From: Pontiellaceae bacterium | GTDB taxonomy: Bacteria > Verrucomicrobiota > Kiritimatiellia > Kiritimatiellales > Pontiellaceae | Reading direction: 5' to 3' | Length of the DNA stretch: 64,000 nucleotides | Assembly (NCBI GenBank): GCA_016937945.1 | Contig: JAFGVP010000088.1 | Coordinates: forward strand, 1-64,000 | In this document: positions 49,901-53,658 of the stretch, in pieces | How positions within the stretch are numbered: the first letter of the stretch is position 1 | Layout of the letters: every line of letters starts with the position of its first letter | Position numbers and translations under genes: made by a program | Notes under the pieces: model-generated | What the model saw: the letters and a program-made list of their open reading frames with translations, nothing else | What the model was told of the DNA's origin: nothing | Database searches by the model: none

Positions 49901-51260
49901 TCAGTGCGGGGGCATCGACTTCCCAACTGAGCGCATCGGCCTGCCCTGTGTTGTTGTTGTCTTCCGTTTCCAGAAAGCGCCCGCGCGCAAGGTCAAGTCG
50001 CAGGGTATAGGATGCCGGCGGCTGCCGTTCATAGTAAGGATCAAGCTGCAGATAGTATGTTCCGGCTGAAGGAATCACATAATCCTGCAAACGGGTAAAG
50101 TCGGTCCAGTTGTTGGGCGCCGAAAGCTGGGACCCACTGGCATTGAGTAAACGGATGTAAGGATTTACATCGCTTCGGCTGACCTGGACGAACGCGGTTA
50201 TCCGGTCGCCGGGTTCGGCATAAAAGGCCCAATAGTCGTCATCAGTCAAAGAAGAGAAGGTGCCGTAACCGGTCGCCGTGAAGAAACCGCTATCGGTTGG
50301 ACTTTCCTGAAGACTGAGATGATCCGCCCCCACCAGGCTCCCGTTATCGAGTCCTTCGATCGGTCCCGTAATGGCAAAGATATGAGCGAAGGGATCAATC
50401 GGGGCATCCACACTGTCCAGCAGGTTGGTGGTAGTGGAAAATCGATAGTTTCCGGGCTGTAACGGAATGTTGTTGCCGATGATCAGCGTAACGGTCTTGC
50501 CTCCGCTGTAGGATGGAATCAGGGTGTAGACAGCGTCGTCCGCAGTATCGAAGGAACCGTCGACGCCGGCGCCGAGCAGTTCATAACTATCCGCGCTGTT
50601 TGCTGCAGTGGTCGACAGGTTCCGAATGGCCGTCACGGTAAACCATTCAATAGGTTCACTCGCGATCCCGCTCGGAAGGGAGGTCCCGGCGATGGTGGTG
50701 GCCGACATAGTCTGTACGCGTATGTTGTCGATCCCCCACGATTCATCGCTGAGCGACTGCAGCCCCGTACCATAAAATGAAAACGGCACCGCGTTGGATG
50801 ATGGCGAAAAAACTATTTCCACATTGCGATAGATGGAGTCTAGATAGGAGAAATTGAATCCATATTGCGCGGGACCAAGGTCCGGCGGATCGGGATAGGT
50901 CTGACTGGTCGCATCATAGTGAAAGGAGTGGCTGAATACGTTCGAACTGCCGAGATCCACATTAAACGTATCGGCACCACCGTCCCATGAATCAATAATG
51001 TAGAGGTCAAAAAACAGGCTGTACTGTTCCGATACCGTCAGGTTGCTTACCGTCAAGGTCTGCGTGCTGTTCCCAAATCGTCCACTGAACGTCGTGAACG
51101 GATCAGGCACCGAACTTTCGAGAACGGCCTGAGACCACTCAGTACCAATACCGCCTTCAAAGTCGTTTGTATATAGAACGTAACCCGATGCGATGCCGCC
51201 AGCCGTGAATAGGCAAAAGATGACCATCAGACGAATGGAATAACTGAAATGCAAACTCAT
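31923..51260 (-). CDS. Giant secreted modular protein with C-terminal Hint domain
   Basis: About 6445 residues, first gene of the operon. AGGAGAA precedes ATG 51260. Signal peptide (FSYSIRLMVIFCLFTAGGIA), then an N-terminal jelly-roll-like domain. Next come modules in repeated order: SbsA-type Ig (starting near 50700, 49592, 46732, 43897, 41718), three seven-blade FG-GAP propellers, paired PPC-type domains (SDYDYWGFSGVAGD) and two LamG domains. Between about 41 and 33 kb lie two CARDB domains, InlB-like repeats (about 39850-39140), FN3-like domains, a parallel-beta-helix-like stretch (about 38200-37560), bacterial Ig-like domains and a carboxypeptidase-regulatory-like domain (about 33290-33030). 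A Gly-rich linker leads into a Hint domain from Cys at 32378. It is probably an exported adhesin or scaffold. Base composition is like its neighbours. Confidence 0.9.
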   Translation of the reverse strand: MSLHFSYSIRLMVIFCLFTAGGIASGYVLYTNDFEGGIGTEWSQAVLESSVPDPFTTFSGRFGNSTQTLTVSNLTVSEQYSLFFDLYIIDSWDGGADTFNVDLGSSNVFSHSFHYDATSQTYPDPPDLGPAQYGFNFSYLDSIYRNVEIVFSPSSNAVPFSFYGTGLQSLSDESWGIDNIRVQTMSATTIAGTSLPSGIASEPIEWFTVTAIRNLSTTAANSADSYELLGAGVDGSFDTADDAVYTLIPSYSGGKTVTLIIGNNIPLQPGNYRFSTTTNLLDSVDAPIDPFAHIFAITGPIEGLDNGSLVGADHLSLQESPTDSGFFTATGYGTFSSLTDDDYWAFYAEPGDRITAFVQVSRSDVNPYIRLLNASGSQLSAPNNWTDFTRLQDYVIPSAGTYYLQLDPYYERQPPASYTLRLDLARGRFLETEDNNNTGQADALSWEVDAPALKNRIAGALEKNADYYNLGHLSSGNAMSVNVRFPDGSTLNSGNVNFEVQTADGTVLLATNTPVFNYDVATNAVLYLKVNSSVYDTLSQYIVDFLILDSGLPGIISDTLPSEGSTNTVVIDRFSVNFPEYMDVASVTDPASWQLVASGEDAIFGNGDDEVYSLLPSYSANTLTASFSITDGPLQPDRTYRFTATTNIKDRVGNPISSTYAREFRLENIPLFTHENRSNGNMTLATPLGTVDSVADGSVSHMQTIGVGDNPLDVITADLNGDLHADLITCNFNSDSLTILFGNELGTFTVATNIAAGDGPRQAVLGHFNGDAVLDLAVANEYADSIMVYMGQGDGTFLPPTTLAAADAPYDIKAGDLDGDTFTDLAVIHYNSSTLRIYKGDGAGNFVTSTNIPTGTSPEEVSLAYLDGDAHLDVAVANLSSDNVSVYLNNGDGTFSAPAAYPVGDGPRCIKAGDVNDDGTVDLVVGNYYADNIAILMGIGDGTFATVTNYAGCNGPVDVELLDLNDDGFPEIATASHDGYRLNFFNNQGDGTYAFSSHEFTINYYPYSIAVGDFTGDMIDDLAVVNPYYDQVYTYGANAEIILPEDPEGSGLRFGQGRGNITSSSDYDYWGFSGVAGDKIVMAIEVPGNPGNSGLRYRLVSSTGADLGTYSANSSGYGQSPPITLPETGRYAMMVYYNYSYWQEYRVRVSKVPTSGQMESEDNNSVGAADLLSFDVSSNGLAASVVGYIGTAVDGAGDYYSLGNLTSGTVVNVTLTMPESSELIPEVDMIDPSGQPAAFTSNLVLRLGGTDADYAIVNPITNFPTTAFTAEFWMRSSDTSKDGTPISYARSGQYNELILFDYRSFDPYLGGSSYNSGVAANNGRWNHVAWTWDGVTGTSLIYRNGTLVHSNANFRTAYNMVQGGAFVIGQEQDALAGSFQTSQSFLGDIDEIAIWNAVRSQSQILSDLASGLAGSESGLVGYWNFEDGTADDLTAQGNDLSLFGNSHIVPSDIISDPGNPSSYPTTFQYTTTNSGIYYVRVRDALEQGDLMRQYVLDVSLQDGVPPSITQLTLPIDGTNSMAVLDRFSMTFSEEMDADSVNSSASYELRSAGLDGLLDTADDEIYTVLPTYTSGLQATYLVSDGPLQSGAVRFTALTSLLDRSGNPMNANYVRTFSIAAPEDFTLESRDNESGATATSLGTVIPGEESGSLIANGSVGVGANPYAVAREDFNGDGHDDLATANLSSDHVSILLGDGDGGFVLSTNITVGDGPVGLEVGLLDGDDNLDLAVVNYYADTVSILLGDGAGAFVWKTNQYVGDAPRDISIADMNNDGEMDLAICNEYADSVSILLGSGDGSFATPLAQSCGDGPFGIFVDDLDGDGTNDVTVANNNANTMCVLFGNGDGSLQPAVSYAAGSDPRGIVVADINQDLVPDIVVANFSSDNVTLFRGLGGGAFTNAGSWTIGDAPWGDITVADFTGDGRLDLACALHYAHRLAIMEQDGNGSFDHVSSYAVGSYPIDQVFGDFNEDGLPDFAVADYSSSTVSLLLGTPRESLTEDPPGSGLFSSFGLGNIATDSDYDYWSFSAEAGDIATVAISIQNYLNANQLRLDVYRPDGGTLTTFYGNYYGGYGQSAPLSLPVTGRYTVRVMQYHAYRGEYKVAVQLARPSLQAESEANDSTGAADVPVLSLSGGRQEARVAGFSLYNSGYDYYSLGNLASGTVIQASIELPSFHNMMPYLNIVDPGGNLVYQSPTGTASVVNFDGDADYVLTSTTNFNPRGGTVEGWVFPRESYDWGFWQTHDSASENWSDWIAMFAYTDNTFYNRIGNGSSYQDITFNPSSGSIPPYEWTHIALTWGDTSMRMYVNGVLRTSRNDAVFQDVMDPFARMGVGHARWLNGWIDELRIWDRPLLPSEINDVRTHALTGAESGLVGYWNFNGDVTDLSGSGNDGTLYGDAMIATNAGGPYSATQTSVEYTTESSGTYYVRVGSGFGFDDVKSQYILHLSSFDTTMPVVTGDTLPSAGSTNSTIIDRFSVTFSEEMEVSTVTDAGNFELRSAGADDIFGNGDDSTYALSISYSSGLTASFDITDGPLQPDLLRFMATDGVLDRSGTPLSPYTNTFSIAGLDGYLFESRSNNVGSRADNLNLVFTNMFDGTYSSEQILATGVNPISLASGMFNGDAHTDLVVVNYGSDSVSVMLGNGDSTFSASTNVAVGSGPTGVAVGMIDGDSHPDLAVANQSGDSVTVLLGDGSGGFAVSGTFYSGDGARNVAIADLNNDGFSDLVVANQNADTIGILLGNGDGTFASVTPVYAGDGPFDVAVLDFNQDGTNDVVTALRYADTVALFHGIGDGTFTAVTNLPVGDEPRMIVAADLNLDGLTDLACGNFSSDDVSILLGAGGALFAPAMNIWVGDGPWMNVQDIDGDTVVDLMTANQNSDSVSILFGDGYGQFSVPQVSSAGDGPVCLLAGDFDGLPGVELAVANYYDNTLHILSPDTASMLASDSADDAVRTQHGRGTMHDGSDVDCWTFEGVAGDQLRLAIEIPGFPTYSRQRWIIYRPDGVQLMNYVGEYYGYGQSPPVTLPMGGRYLMTVQPYDGYYGEYRFRLTTIAPPRQFESEDNNSTGNADAPAYVLQSGMRSAQMAGFIQGNDTSGDYFQLGNLGIGTTINLGIEWPASSTLSATLTIYGPQGQAAVLSPATNLVHVTATNGNFYARVSDAASTRGLDAQYLLNLTLSDSTPPEITSVSLPAEGVESTAIISSFTIGFSEAMEASAATDPANYELISAGPDGQLDTADDEIYPLVPGAYSGGSSITMSISQPPLQPGLMRLTIGTALKDILANGLPAPYVRTFTMSDIDGTIFEGRENGSVATATPMAMDDELYGLRGGTARGALLNTSDVDYFSFTASSNDTVIVGADSPSHGTYHRLRFRLVDTNDTIMAEFITPYYDERGQTAPVVIPQDGTYFVRVSAYDDYRGEYDIHVMAASDPLPLEAEDNGSIGTANALVMDTGPSNSVGSIGGYVSYVADNDYYAIGSVTNDQTILVGVRVPDDSGLVPVVSVYNSSGQYQEEEGSSGDGSAEVRITASNTYYVAVRSGVNTGGLGKDYVVDVEVLPTAAVVIPNLQVSLVSPPSGAGIQSGDAVLLSYIIRNTGSAPTAEGSWFDRVVLSSNKVMGDSDDYALATIAHIGNLEVGGAYTNQTTVTLPDGVSGDFYIVVYTDFGDLVNERLFEGDNISASAATFPVALAAYPDLKVENLQVSGSNEVGQVLHITWDSANRGTASTGGAVTERLRILRADNGAELYHQDIPVGGPLTVDAVVPHSVDYTTVQAVNHQIVVTTDYGNSYYEHDGISHASAEQNSASAIAQVMNYYNVTLTSSPVAGGSVSGGGHYPAGTIVNVSATVNTNALPYAFQNWKEYSTFRSASAEYSFLLTRNVNLTAYFGLPQFTISAIRVPAAGGSVTGAGTFNYGATSVMRAYPNPGYGFDRWQEGAVNRGTSVTVTNVVYGNHTLTAYFKELNPYHSVVTASDPAGVTAVSGAGFYTNGTSALFEAPVMTTNGPNRYIFQQFKLNNAHLAYTNAYLNTFTTLQPSNMNVVARYTAQSLVPQVKRVVRNLNDPVPATTNFTVDIVFDRTMKTNTPPLVIFTNDVQPAMSFNAASNGIWESTYVANDTFSLRPIPFSAGDDGDYGIVVSQVMDLYGSAIAPTNAASVEVNATPPDNPAFSLIASNATSVTLGWGDYTPPSDLYGYRLYRSGSSFTSVEGLAPIGFVGAGATIGTINGIQLDTPYHVAVAAVDLAGNRDPAVTSLAVQVDSSLPPPIIPGTTSIGADAVNLSWTGYNTAGLLGLEGFMVYHESVDFSDVTVLTPYTILPASTKSLLVENLDRSADHYFAVVAYNRLGEFEPLVSTVLWKDPYGGIIDENLLIGTGGAPGALFDIYRDIIVTNNATLTIDPGVTLRFHNGAGLYVEQGTLSAVGTVFNPIVFTSVEAAPAPGDWSGIVLGAGADGSQLTHVWIQYGAGLWIDGCDPGVDALSVLFNDPVGLSLEGDAALVTSNLLAQFNTIGLQQLDAAQLMLSQSIVVNNGTNALSGGANALYAPQVWWGSMNEVEVLSGLIGSVDYLPFLTTEPLITPAADTYDGIRDVGARMVRMKYACRVAESFRVSEDSTFNNVFFEDFVFTNSVLLSDGGGSKTLYVQYRNVNGETNTPIAVPINYVTDGPTIQSFNLSEGQVLERPKMVTGSASSPLGIAGLEFYVDDVLVASTNAAGLSVRWDIRAETLGTHRVKLLARDPHGEFSVSEFNVLVSPEPPPVPVITVPVNGSVTADASVTVEGTAEPHIGIRVRRSGAAMGETVADANGAFSMSVPLLEGNNVLVAEAFDTLGSAASASRTVIRDTGAPEAVVLDPTVFDPLQGMSLTWTLAASGESPTSFQVYWDTAPFSTAAEASYTGTVVNVTEYHLLGFADGHYYLGVVGYDGAGNASDLSNLVEGDYDTTPPAFTIGYDQSSPVGTGPLHMVLTSSEPLSGAPDLLVLPYGATGPTPLVVSNTAPNTFEADFNITSLTRSGLAQVRMSASDLYGNVFSGAPEGVDLVIDTAPPSGRIETIPVAPVQVLSNTALQVNLTLTEAPKPGTVPLVQLDPPAGATINVVMSGSGTNWVGTAQLSPLMGSGFCTLLLNVSDALDNVGTTVLSGASLEIYNTALPSAPAAPNLLNPVALKGGKVELAWYPVDNADSYNLYRMPGDSGTPITKVLSGIDTNIYLDLPPADGFYRYAVSAERRGSESGLSQVYTEISDRTPPNEPSNLVVQLQASGVQVTWTAPEEGEAPLRYNVYRNGTKIGSPYVPTPINDYPPRGSSVYQVASADWLGNEAYSETNEFVMLVPAVANFEILMQYGQAPALSWTRGDASIVGVNLYRNGIKLNTAPLTGESYQDSSYTGNSLVEYELRSVDSLGQEGPGRIANVYRLELGLEINASDGGVPVLYYFDEYSVSVENRTLAEAFPAESVELRRTYSGATAVTVDTPVTNSVSANATLTTDVPMASMASAQIQSVRVRMMQTPNASGAQVIYQRLFTFEGARVPVQMVSITTTNTPLAGTLADFKARVHNRGQADMDVVLFRNGGGQPGDVYLSIQNALGDELSSGRFQGTVPGLKYASDGRGYVTVDAGGYVDVLLQDILVPNSLASAGSMTVEAGVDAVYHALGSAEEQVSGPISGTARIGLSLTDYYGTSATDKDGYANDEQILITGQARRRSDNAPLPDTPLRIGFAMGSHQWNEEVTTDGTGSYSFTYDVPAGIAGELTIWAAHPDMVDRIDQNTVSIHRLFVLPRYGDIRMSKNDLYTFSLNLINPGELTLNGLNASVRAYRMDGTNEIDIATVTATPMWTNGQSIGPNERITFPVELQAEISAPDNAVIEIRFAADEGAADTFTANLTLLDAVPVVDVVSPASGYVDVTVNRGQLVTRTVTIVNRGVRDYEGVTMAPAATLDWIFPTLLAGVDGLYHLPDLPVGASNTFDVVYAPPEDQPMDRYSDVFVISGTNHPATFNVPLYATVSSADKGDIQLFVQNTLSIPVPGASLRLRNGLLGTEHEVVTTGTNGIVMVENLQEGLWYWQVSAPGHTTQAGSVDVIPDQVAEISTRLTKNVVTVNFTVVPVPFTDRYEIVIEQTFETHVPAPVMVVTPAWQRFQDVDAGFQVQFNITVKNHGLIALNDLKITKQEFSWGSMIPLVEYLPRLDPFQEVQIPVVVTYYGDVEGDSQAQRQSWGSCVYDMLGAITNFGKNLENLINRLAGQYQCANSLDAATANAAVSVLMEIHKWKGSPLPPGVLELAVMIGCAFEGSGDSGGGNGGGPANSGGTGYGTGTPECLDPGTSILLEDGRRIEARLLAVGDRVRSGLEDHETAEVAEITRGVGTHWVVFEFEDDQEQTLSVTDEHRIWIDGHGWTAARNVKAGDAVISNSGRRVEIVAATSVEESRPFISIRLSGDTAMFAEGVLVHDRCGWWAPSEGPLQNMEVAP
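31945..32378 (-). other. Hint (Hedgehog/intein-type) self-processing domain at the giant protein's C-terminus
   Basis: Codons from 32378 down to about 31970 encode a Hint fold. It opens ECLDPGTSILLEDGR (nucleophile Cys after a Gly/Ser-rich linker), followed by VGDRVRSG, block B SVTDEHRIWIDG with the conserved T-x-x-H, and ends VLVHDRCGWW, where HN of inteins is HD. Only about 15 residues follow, so there is no true C-extein or toxin. This points to N-S acyl shift and C-terminal release or attachment rather than splicing. The assignment is by motif, not by search. Confidence 0.75.
41719..43897 (-). repeat. Giant-protein super-repeat unit 3 (no LamG)
   Basis: About 2.18 kb. SbsA-Ig (DTLPSAGSTNSTIIDRFSV), propeller at 43456-42475, then a PPC pair directly followed by the fourth internal SbsA-Ig at 41718. 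The LamG present in units 1 and 2 is missing, which accounts for the shorter length. Confidence 0.78.
42475..43456 (-). repeat. FG-GAP seven-bladed propeller 3
   Basis: Seven repeats opening GVNPISLASGMFNGDAHTDL, about 141 bp per blade. The last blade (LLAGDFDGLPGVELAVAN) has a lengthened, less acidic loop. Confidence 0.78.
43898..46732 (-). repeat. Giant-protein super-repeat unit 2
   Basis: About 2.84 kb, the same module order as unit 1. The SbsA-Ig opens LTLPIDGTNSMAVLDRFSM, then a propeller at 46295-45300, a PPC pair and LamG at about 44665-44090 (WTHIALTWGDTSMRMYVNG). It is diverged at the DNA level but clearly parallel in protein. Confidence 0.8.
45300..46295 (-). repeat. FG-GAP seven-bladed propeller 2
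   Basis: Seven repeats (for example DFNGDGHDDLATANLSSD, VSILLG, then GDGPVGLEVG) at about 141 bp per blade. The Asp-rich loops D-x-D/N-G-D/x-x-x-D-L are kept in all blades. Confidence 0.8.
46733..49592 (-). repeat. Giant-protein super-repeat unit 1 (SbsA-Ig, propeller, PPC pair, LamG)
   Basis: About 2.86 kb. Opens with an SbsA-type Ig domain (DTLPSEGSTNTVVIDRFSV), then a seven-blade FG-GAP propeller, two PPC-type domains and a LamG domain (about 47540-46930) with the word WNHVAWTWDG. Unit 2 repeats the same order, so the two arose by internal duplication. Confidence 0.8.
48160..49150 (-). repeat. FG-GAP seven-bladed propeller 1
   Basis: Seven repeats of about 47 residues, each with a calcium loop like DLNGDLHADL and the word VAN or equivalent plus a closing ILFG-type strand. 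Seven blades is the integrin-alpha-like number, so a complete closed propeller is expected. Confidence 0.8.
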
Positions 51261-51367
51261 GACATTCTCCTCCCGTAAATGCCTGTCACACGGCAAGATT
51301 CAGACATTAAGATATCTTCAACCACTGCATACACTTCCGCCGTTGACACGAAATCCTTATAACGACG

Positions 51368-51390
51368 AATTATAAATATCGCAAGATATT
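51368..51390. promoter_or_regulatory. AT-rich control region with direct and inverted repeats
   Basis: In the 219-bp gap between the giant operon (minus) and the DUF1573-like gene (plus). AATATC-GCAA-GATATT (51375-51390) is an inverted repeat; AATTATAA occurs at 51368 and again at 51391, 23 bp apart. The stretch also carries TATAAT-like hexamers on the minus strand suited to a -10 for the giant operon. Exact promoters cannot be fixed by eye. Confidence 0.45.
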
Positions 51391-51447
51391 AATTATAAGC
51401 ATATTATGCTGGATATTCCGCGCAACAAAGCGTACCCTGCGGTAAAT

Positions 51448-51466
51448 TATTACAATCACTGTAATA
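51448..51466. promoter_or_regulatory. Palindromic operator candidate upstream of the DUF1573-like gene
   Basis: TATTACA-ATCAC-TGTAATA: 7-bp arms and a 5-bp spacer, ending 13 bases before ATG 51480. Such dyads are typical of dimeric repressor sites, and at this place one would block the rightward gene. Confidence 0.4.
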
Positions 51467-51479
51467 TTGTAAGCATTTT

Positions 51480-52496
51480 ATGTATTTAACAATCTTTTCT
51501 CCTCTGATTACCTGCCCATGGCAGAGCCGCATACGAGCGACGATTCTTCTGGCACTCGTCCTGCCGCTTTATCAGGCAACGGGAGGAGCGGACCTTGTAA
51601 TCCTGCCGTCGCAGGAAGTAAATCTGGGAACCTTCCCGGCCGAAGCTGCGCAGACTGCATCCTTTACGGTATCCAATAGCACGGACCGTGTCATTCGGCT
51701 CAGAAGTCCGGAATCCTGCTGTGCAATGATCGAGCCGGTCCTGTTTGGCAATGAAATCATGCCCGGAAAATGCATCCCGCTCGATGTGCTGATCGAACCC
51801 GGAAGTCTCACGGGCCCGTTCCGCAAATCATTCGCACTTAAATCGCATCACACCGCAGCCTCCCCAATCACCTTGTGGATCAGCGGAACGGCCGAACCCG
51901 CCATATTCCTTCCGACATCCCACCTATTGGCGGGATGGACCGAGCAAGGAAAACCATGGTCTACGAATATGACGATAAAGGTTCGATCGGATATGACCGG
52001 AAAATTACAGGCGGACACACGCTCGAACATCGGCCTTAAAACCGAGGTCAAAGGAAGCTCAAATTCCACCTACACATTGTACTTCGACGCACCGGCCCAT
52101 CAGGCACCGACCAACTGGTATGGTACGGTCACCCTCTCCGTCACCGGCACCAACGGCGCGGCTTCCTGCCAGGTGCAGCTTGATGGCTGCATCGGCGGCA
52201 GCCTGCTTCCTCAGGCCCAAAAGCTGACCCTCACCAAAAATCAGTCCAGCATATCATTTAATCTGGCGCGAAAGTATCCGTCCCCACCGCCGGCCGTCCC
52301 GGCCGCACTCACCATCAACAATGCACACGTGCAAATCAAGGATGCGCCATCTTCTCAAACGGGAATGAGCAGGATCACCCTCGTATTCGACAACATCTTT
52401 CTGGAGCAGCTGCAGCAGGAAGTCCGGATTCCGCTCCGGCTTCAGGCCGCAGACTGCACCCCCGCCCCTATTATCATCGAATATCTGTCCCGATAG
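51480..52496 (+). CDS. Secreted DUF1573-like (ASH/MSP-fold) protein
   Basis: A 338-residue protein with a long signal peptide (hydrophobic core ATILLALVLPLYQATGGA). Then comes a DUF1573-type segment: VNLGTFPAEAAQTASFTVSN, then CCAMIEPVL, where the Cys pair and the strand pattern fit the family; a second beta-sandwich follows. DUF1573 proteins are secreted Ig-like proteins common in Bacteroidetes and PVC bacteria, of unknown role. No clear ribosome site precedes the ATG, so the start is uncertain. It is divergent from the giant operon across an AT-rich region with dyad symmetry, so shared control is possible. Confidence 0.7.
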   Translation: MYLTIFSPLITCPWQSRIRATILLALVLPLYQATGGADLVILPSQEVNLGTFPAEAAQTASFTVSNSTDRVIRLRSPESCCAMIEPVLFGNEIMPGKCIPLDVLIEPGSLTGPFRKSFALKSHHTAASPITLWISGTAEPAIFLPTSHLLAGWTEQGKPWSTNMTIKVRSDMTGKLQADTRSNIGLKTEVKGSSNSTYTLYFDAPAHQAPTNWYGTVTLSVTGTNGAASCQVQLDGCIGGSLLPQAQKLTLTKNQSSISFNLARKYPSPPPAVPAALTINNAHVQIKDAPSSQTGMSRITLVFDNIFLEQLQQEVRIPLRLQAADCTPAPIIIEYLSR

Positions 52497-52647
52497 CCGA
52501 TTCCAATCTGGAGTTTCGCGCCACGATCCATTCCGCCCTTTCTTGATCAAAGATATCCTCTGCAGAAAATGCATAAATATGGACGAAGCCGATCTCCATC
52601 AGTCGGAACTGCAATTCAGGACTACCTGAGACCGAAAAGCCTTAGCG
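52497..52647. other. 151-bp gap between convergent genes
   Basis: I see no gene, tRNA or strong hairpin here. Confidence 0.5.
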
Positions 52648-53655
52648 TTACAATCCAATCAGGCCGCGTAGCTCGACGATCAGCTGCATGGCCGCGGACG
52701 ATTGCATGAAAGCGATGAGCAGCAATAGATAAAGGGCGATGGCAAACAGCGTTTCATACAGCTTGGGCGGTTGCTCCCATGCCCGATCCCAAACCTCCCG
52801 CAAAAGCGTCGAAACGGAAATTACATTTGGAAGTTCAAAAACAGACAAAGAGAATTCCATCCGCTTGATCATCCGGACCGAGTATTGGCCGGACTCCAAA
52901 TCAGTTGATCCTTCACGGCGAAGGCGAACGATCATTTCTGCCATGTTATCGCATTTCTTCAAACCGACAAACATGGCAGCACCGTAAAACATCAGAAAAA
53001 TCATGCAGAAGGGAAACCTGCCGGACTCATGCTCTGAATAGGATACCATACACGACGAAACAAACAGCACGGCGCCCACGGTCCCGAGATAAAACATTTC
53101 CAGTTTTGGAAAGCGCACAAATAACAGGTGCTCAATAACGATATACCCATCAAACGGCTTAAGCGGCAGCAGGTTTAATCCGGAAAACAGATAGAGGCTG
53201 CGGGATAACGAAATCAGAAAAGCCGAATCAACAGACAGTCCATAGATTCCCAGACATGAAGCGGCCAGAATCCCCGCAGCAATACCGCCAAGAGCGACCG
53301 CCGCTTTCCGACCTGCTGATGAATCTTCTTTCGCCCAGCTGACCGGTCCCGGCAGCGCAAACGATAACTTTACCCTGGACCAACCAACCAGCACCATGCT
53401 CAGCCAAAGCCCCGCTTCATGAACGGCATACGTAAATACCAACGACCAGAAACCGCCAAGGTTTGCTCCCAAAACGCTGAATGCGACAAATAGAATACCG
53501 AACAGCAACCGCGAAAGGTTCTGCTCTATGCGGTCCGGAGACGCCGTTTTAGAGGCCATGAGCTCAATCAGCTCCGGAATCGAGTAATAACTTCCGGACA
53601 AACGCAATGATCCTCCACCGGGACGACTCTCGTTCTCTGAAGTTAAATGACTCAT
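52648..53655 (-). CDS. Site-2-protease-like (M50) membrane protein, metal site degenerate
   Basis: A 335-residue membrane protein with about six to eight helices. A site-2-protease architecture is suggested by HEAGLWLS near residue 99, where the first His-Glu of HExxH is kept but the second His is Leu. LNLLPLKPFDGYIVIEHL near 177 matches the third-ligand N-x-x-P-x-x-P-x-DG motif with its Asp. Loss of one His argues against a normal zinc protease. The cytosolic linker (about 245-300) is not a recognised domain. It is three bases after mvaD, so it is co-transcribed. Alternatively it is an uncharacterised membrane protein that converged on these words. Confidence 0.6.
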   Translation of the reverse strand: MSHLTSENESRPGGGSLRLSGSYYSIPELIELMASKTASPDRIEQNLSRLLFGILFVAFSVLGANLGGFWSLVFTYAVHEAGLWLSMVLVGWSRVKLSFALPGPVSWAKEDSSAGRKAAVALGGIAAGILAASCLGIYGLSVDSAFLISLSRSLYLFSGLNLLPLKPFDGYIVIEHLLFVRFPKLEMFYLGTVGAVLFVSSCMVSYSEHESGRFPFCMIFLMFYGAAMFVGLKKCDNMAEMIVRLRREGSTDLESGQYSVRMIKRMEFSLSVFELPNVISVSTLLREVWDRAWEQPPKLYETLFAIALYLLLLIAFMQSSAAMQLIVELRGLIGL

Positions 53656-53658
53656 TAC

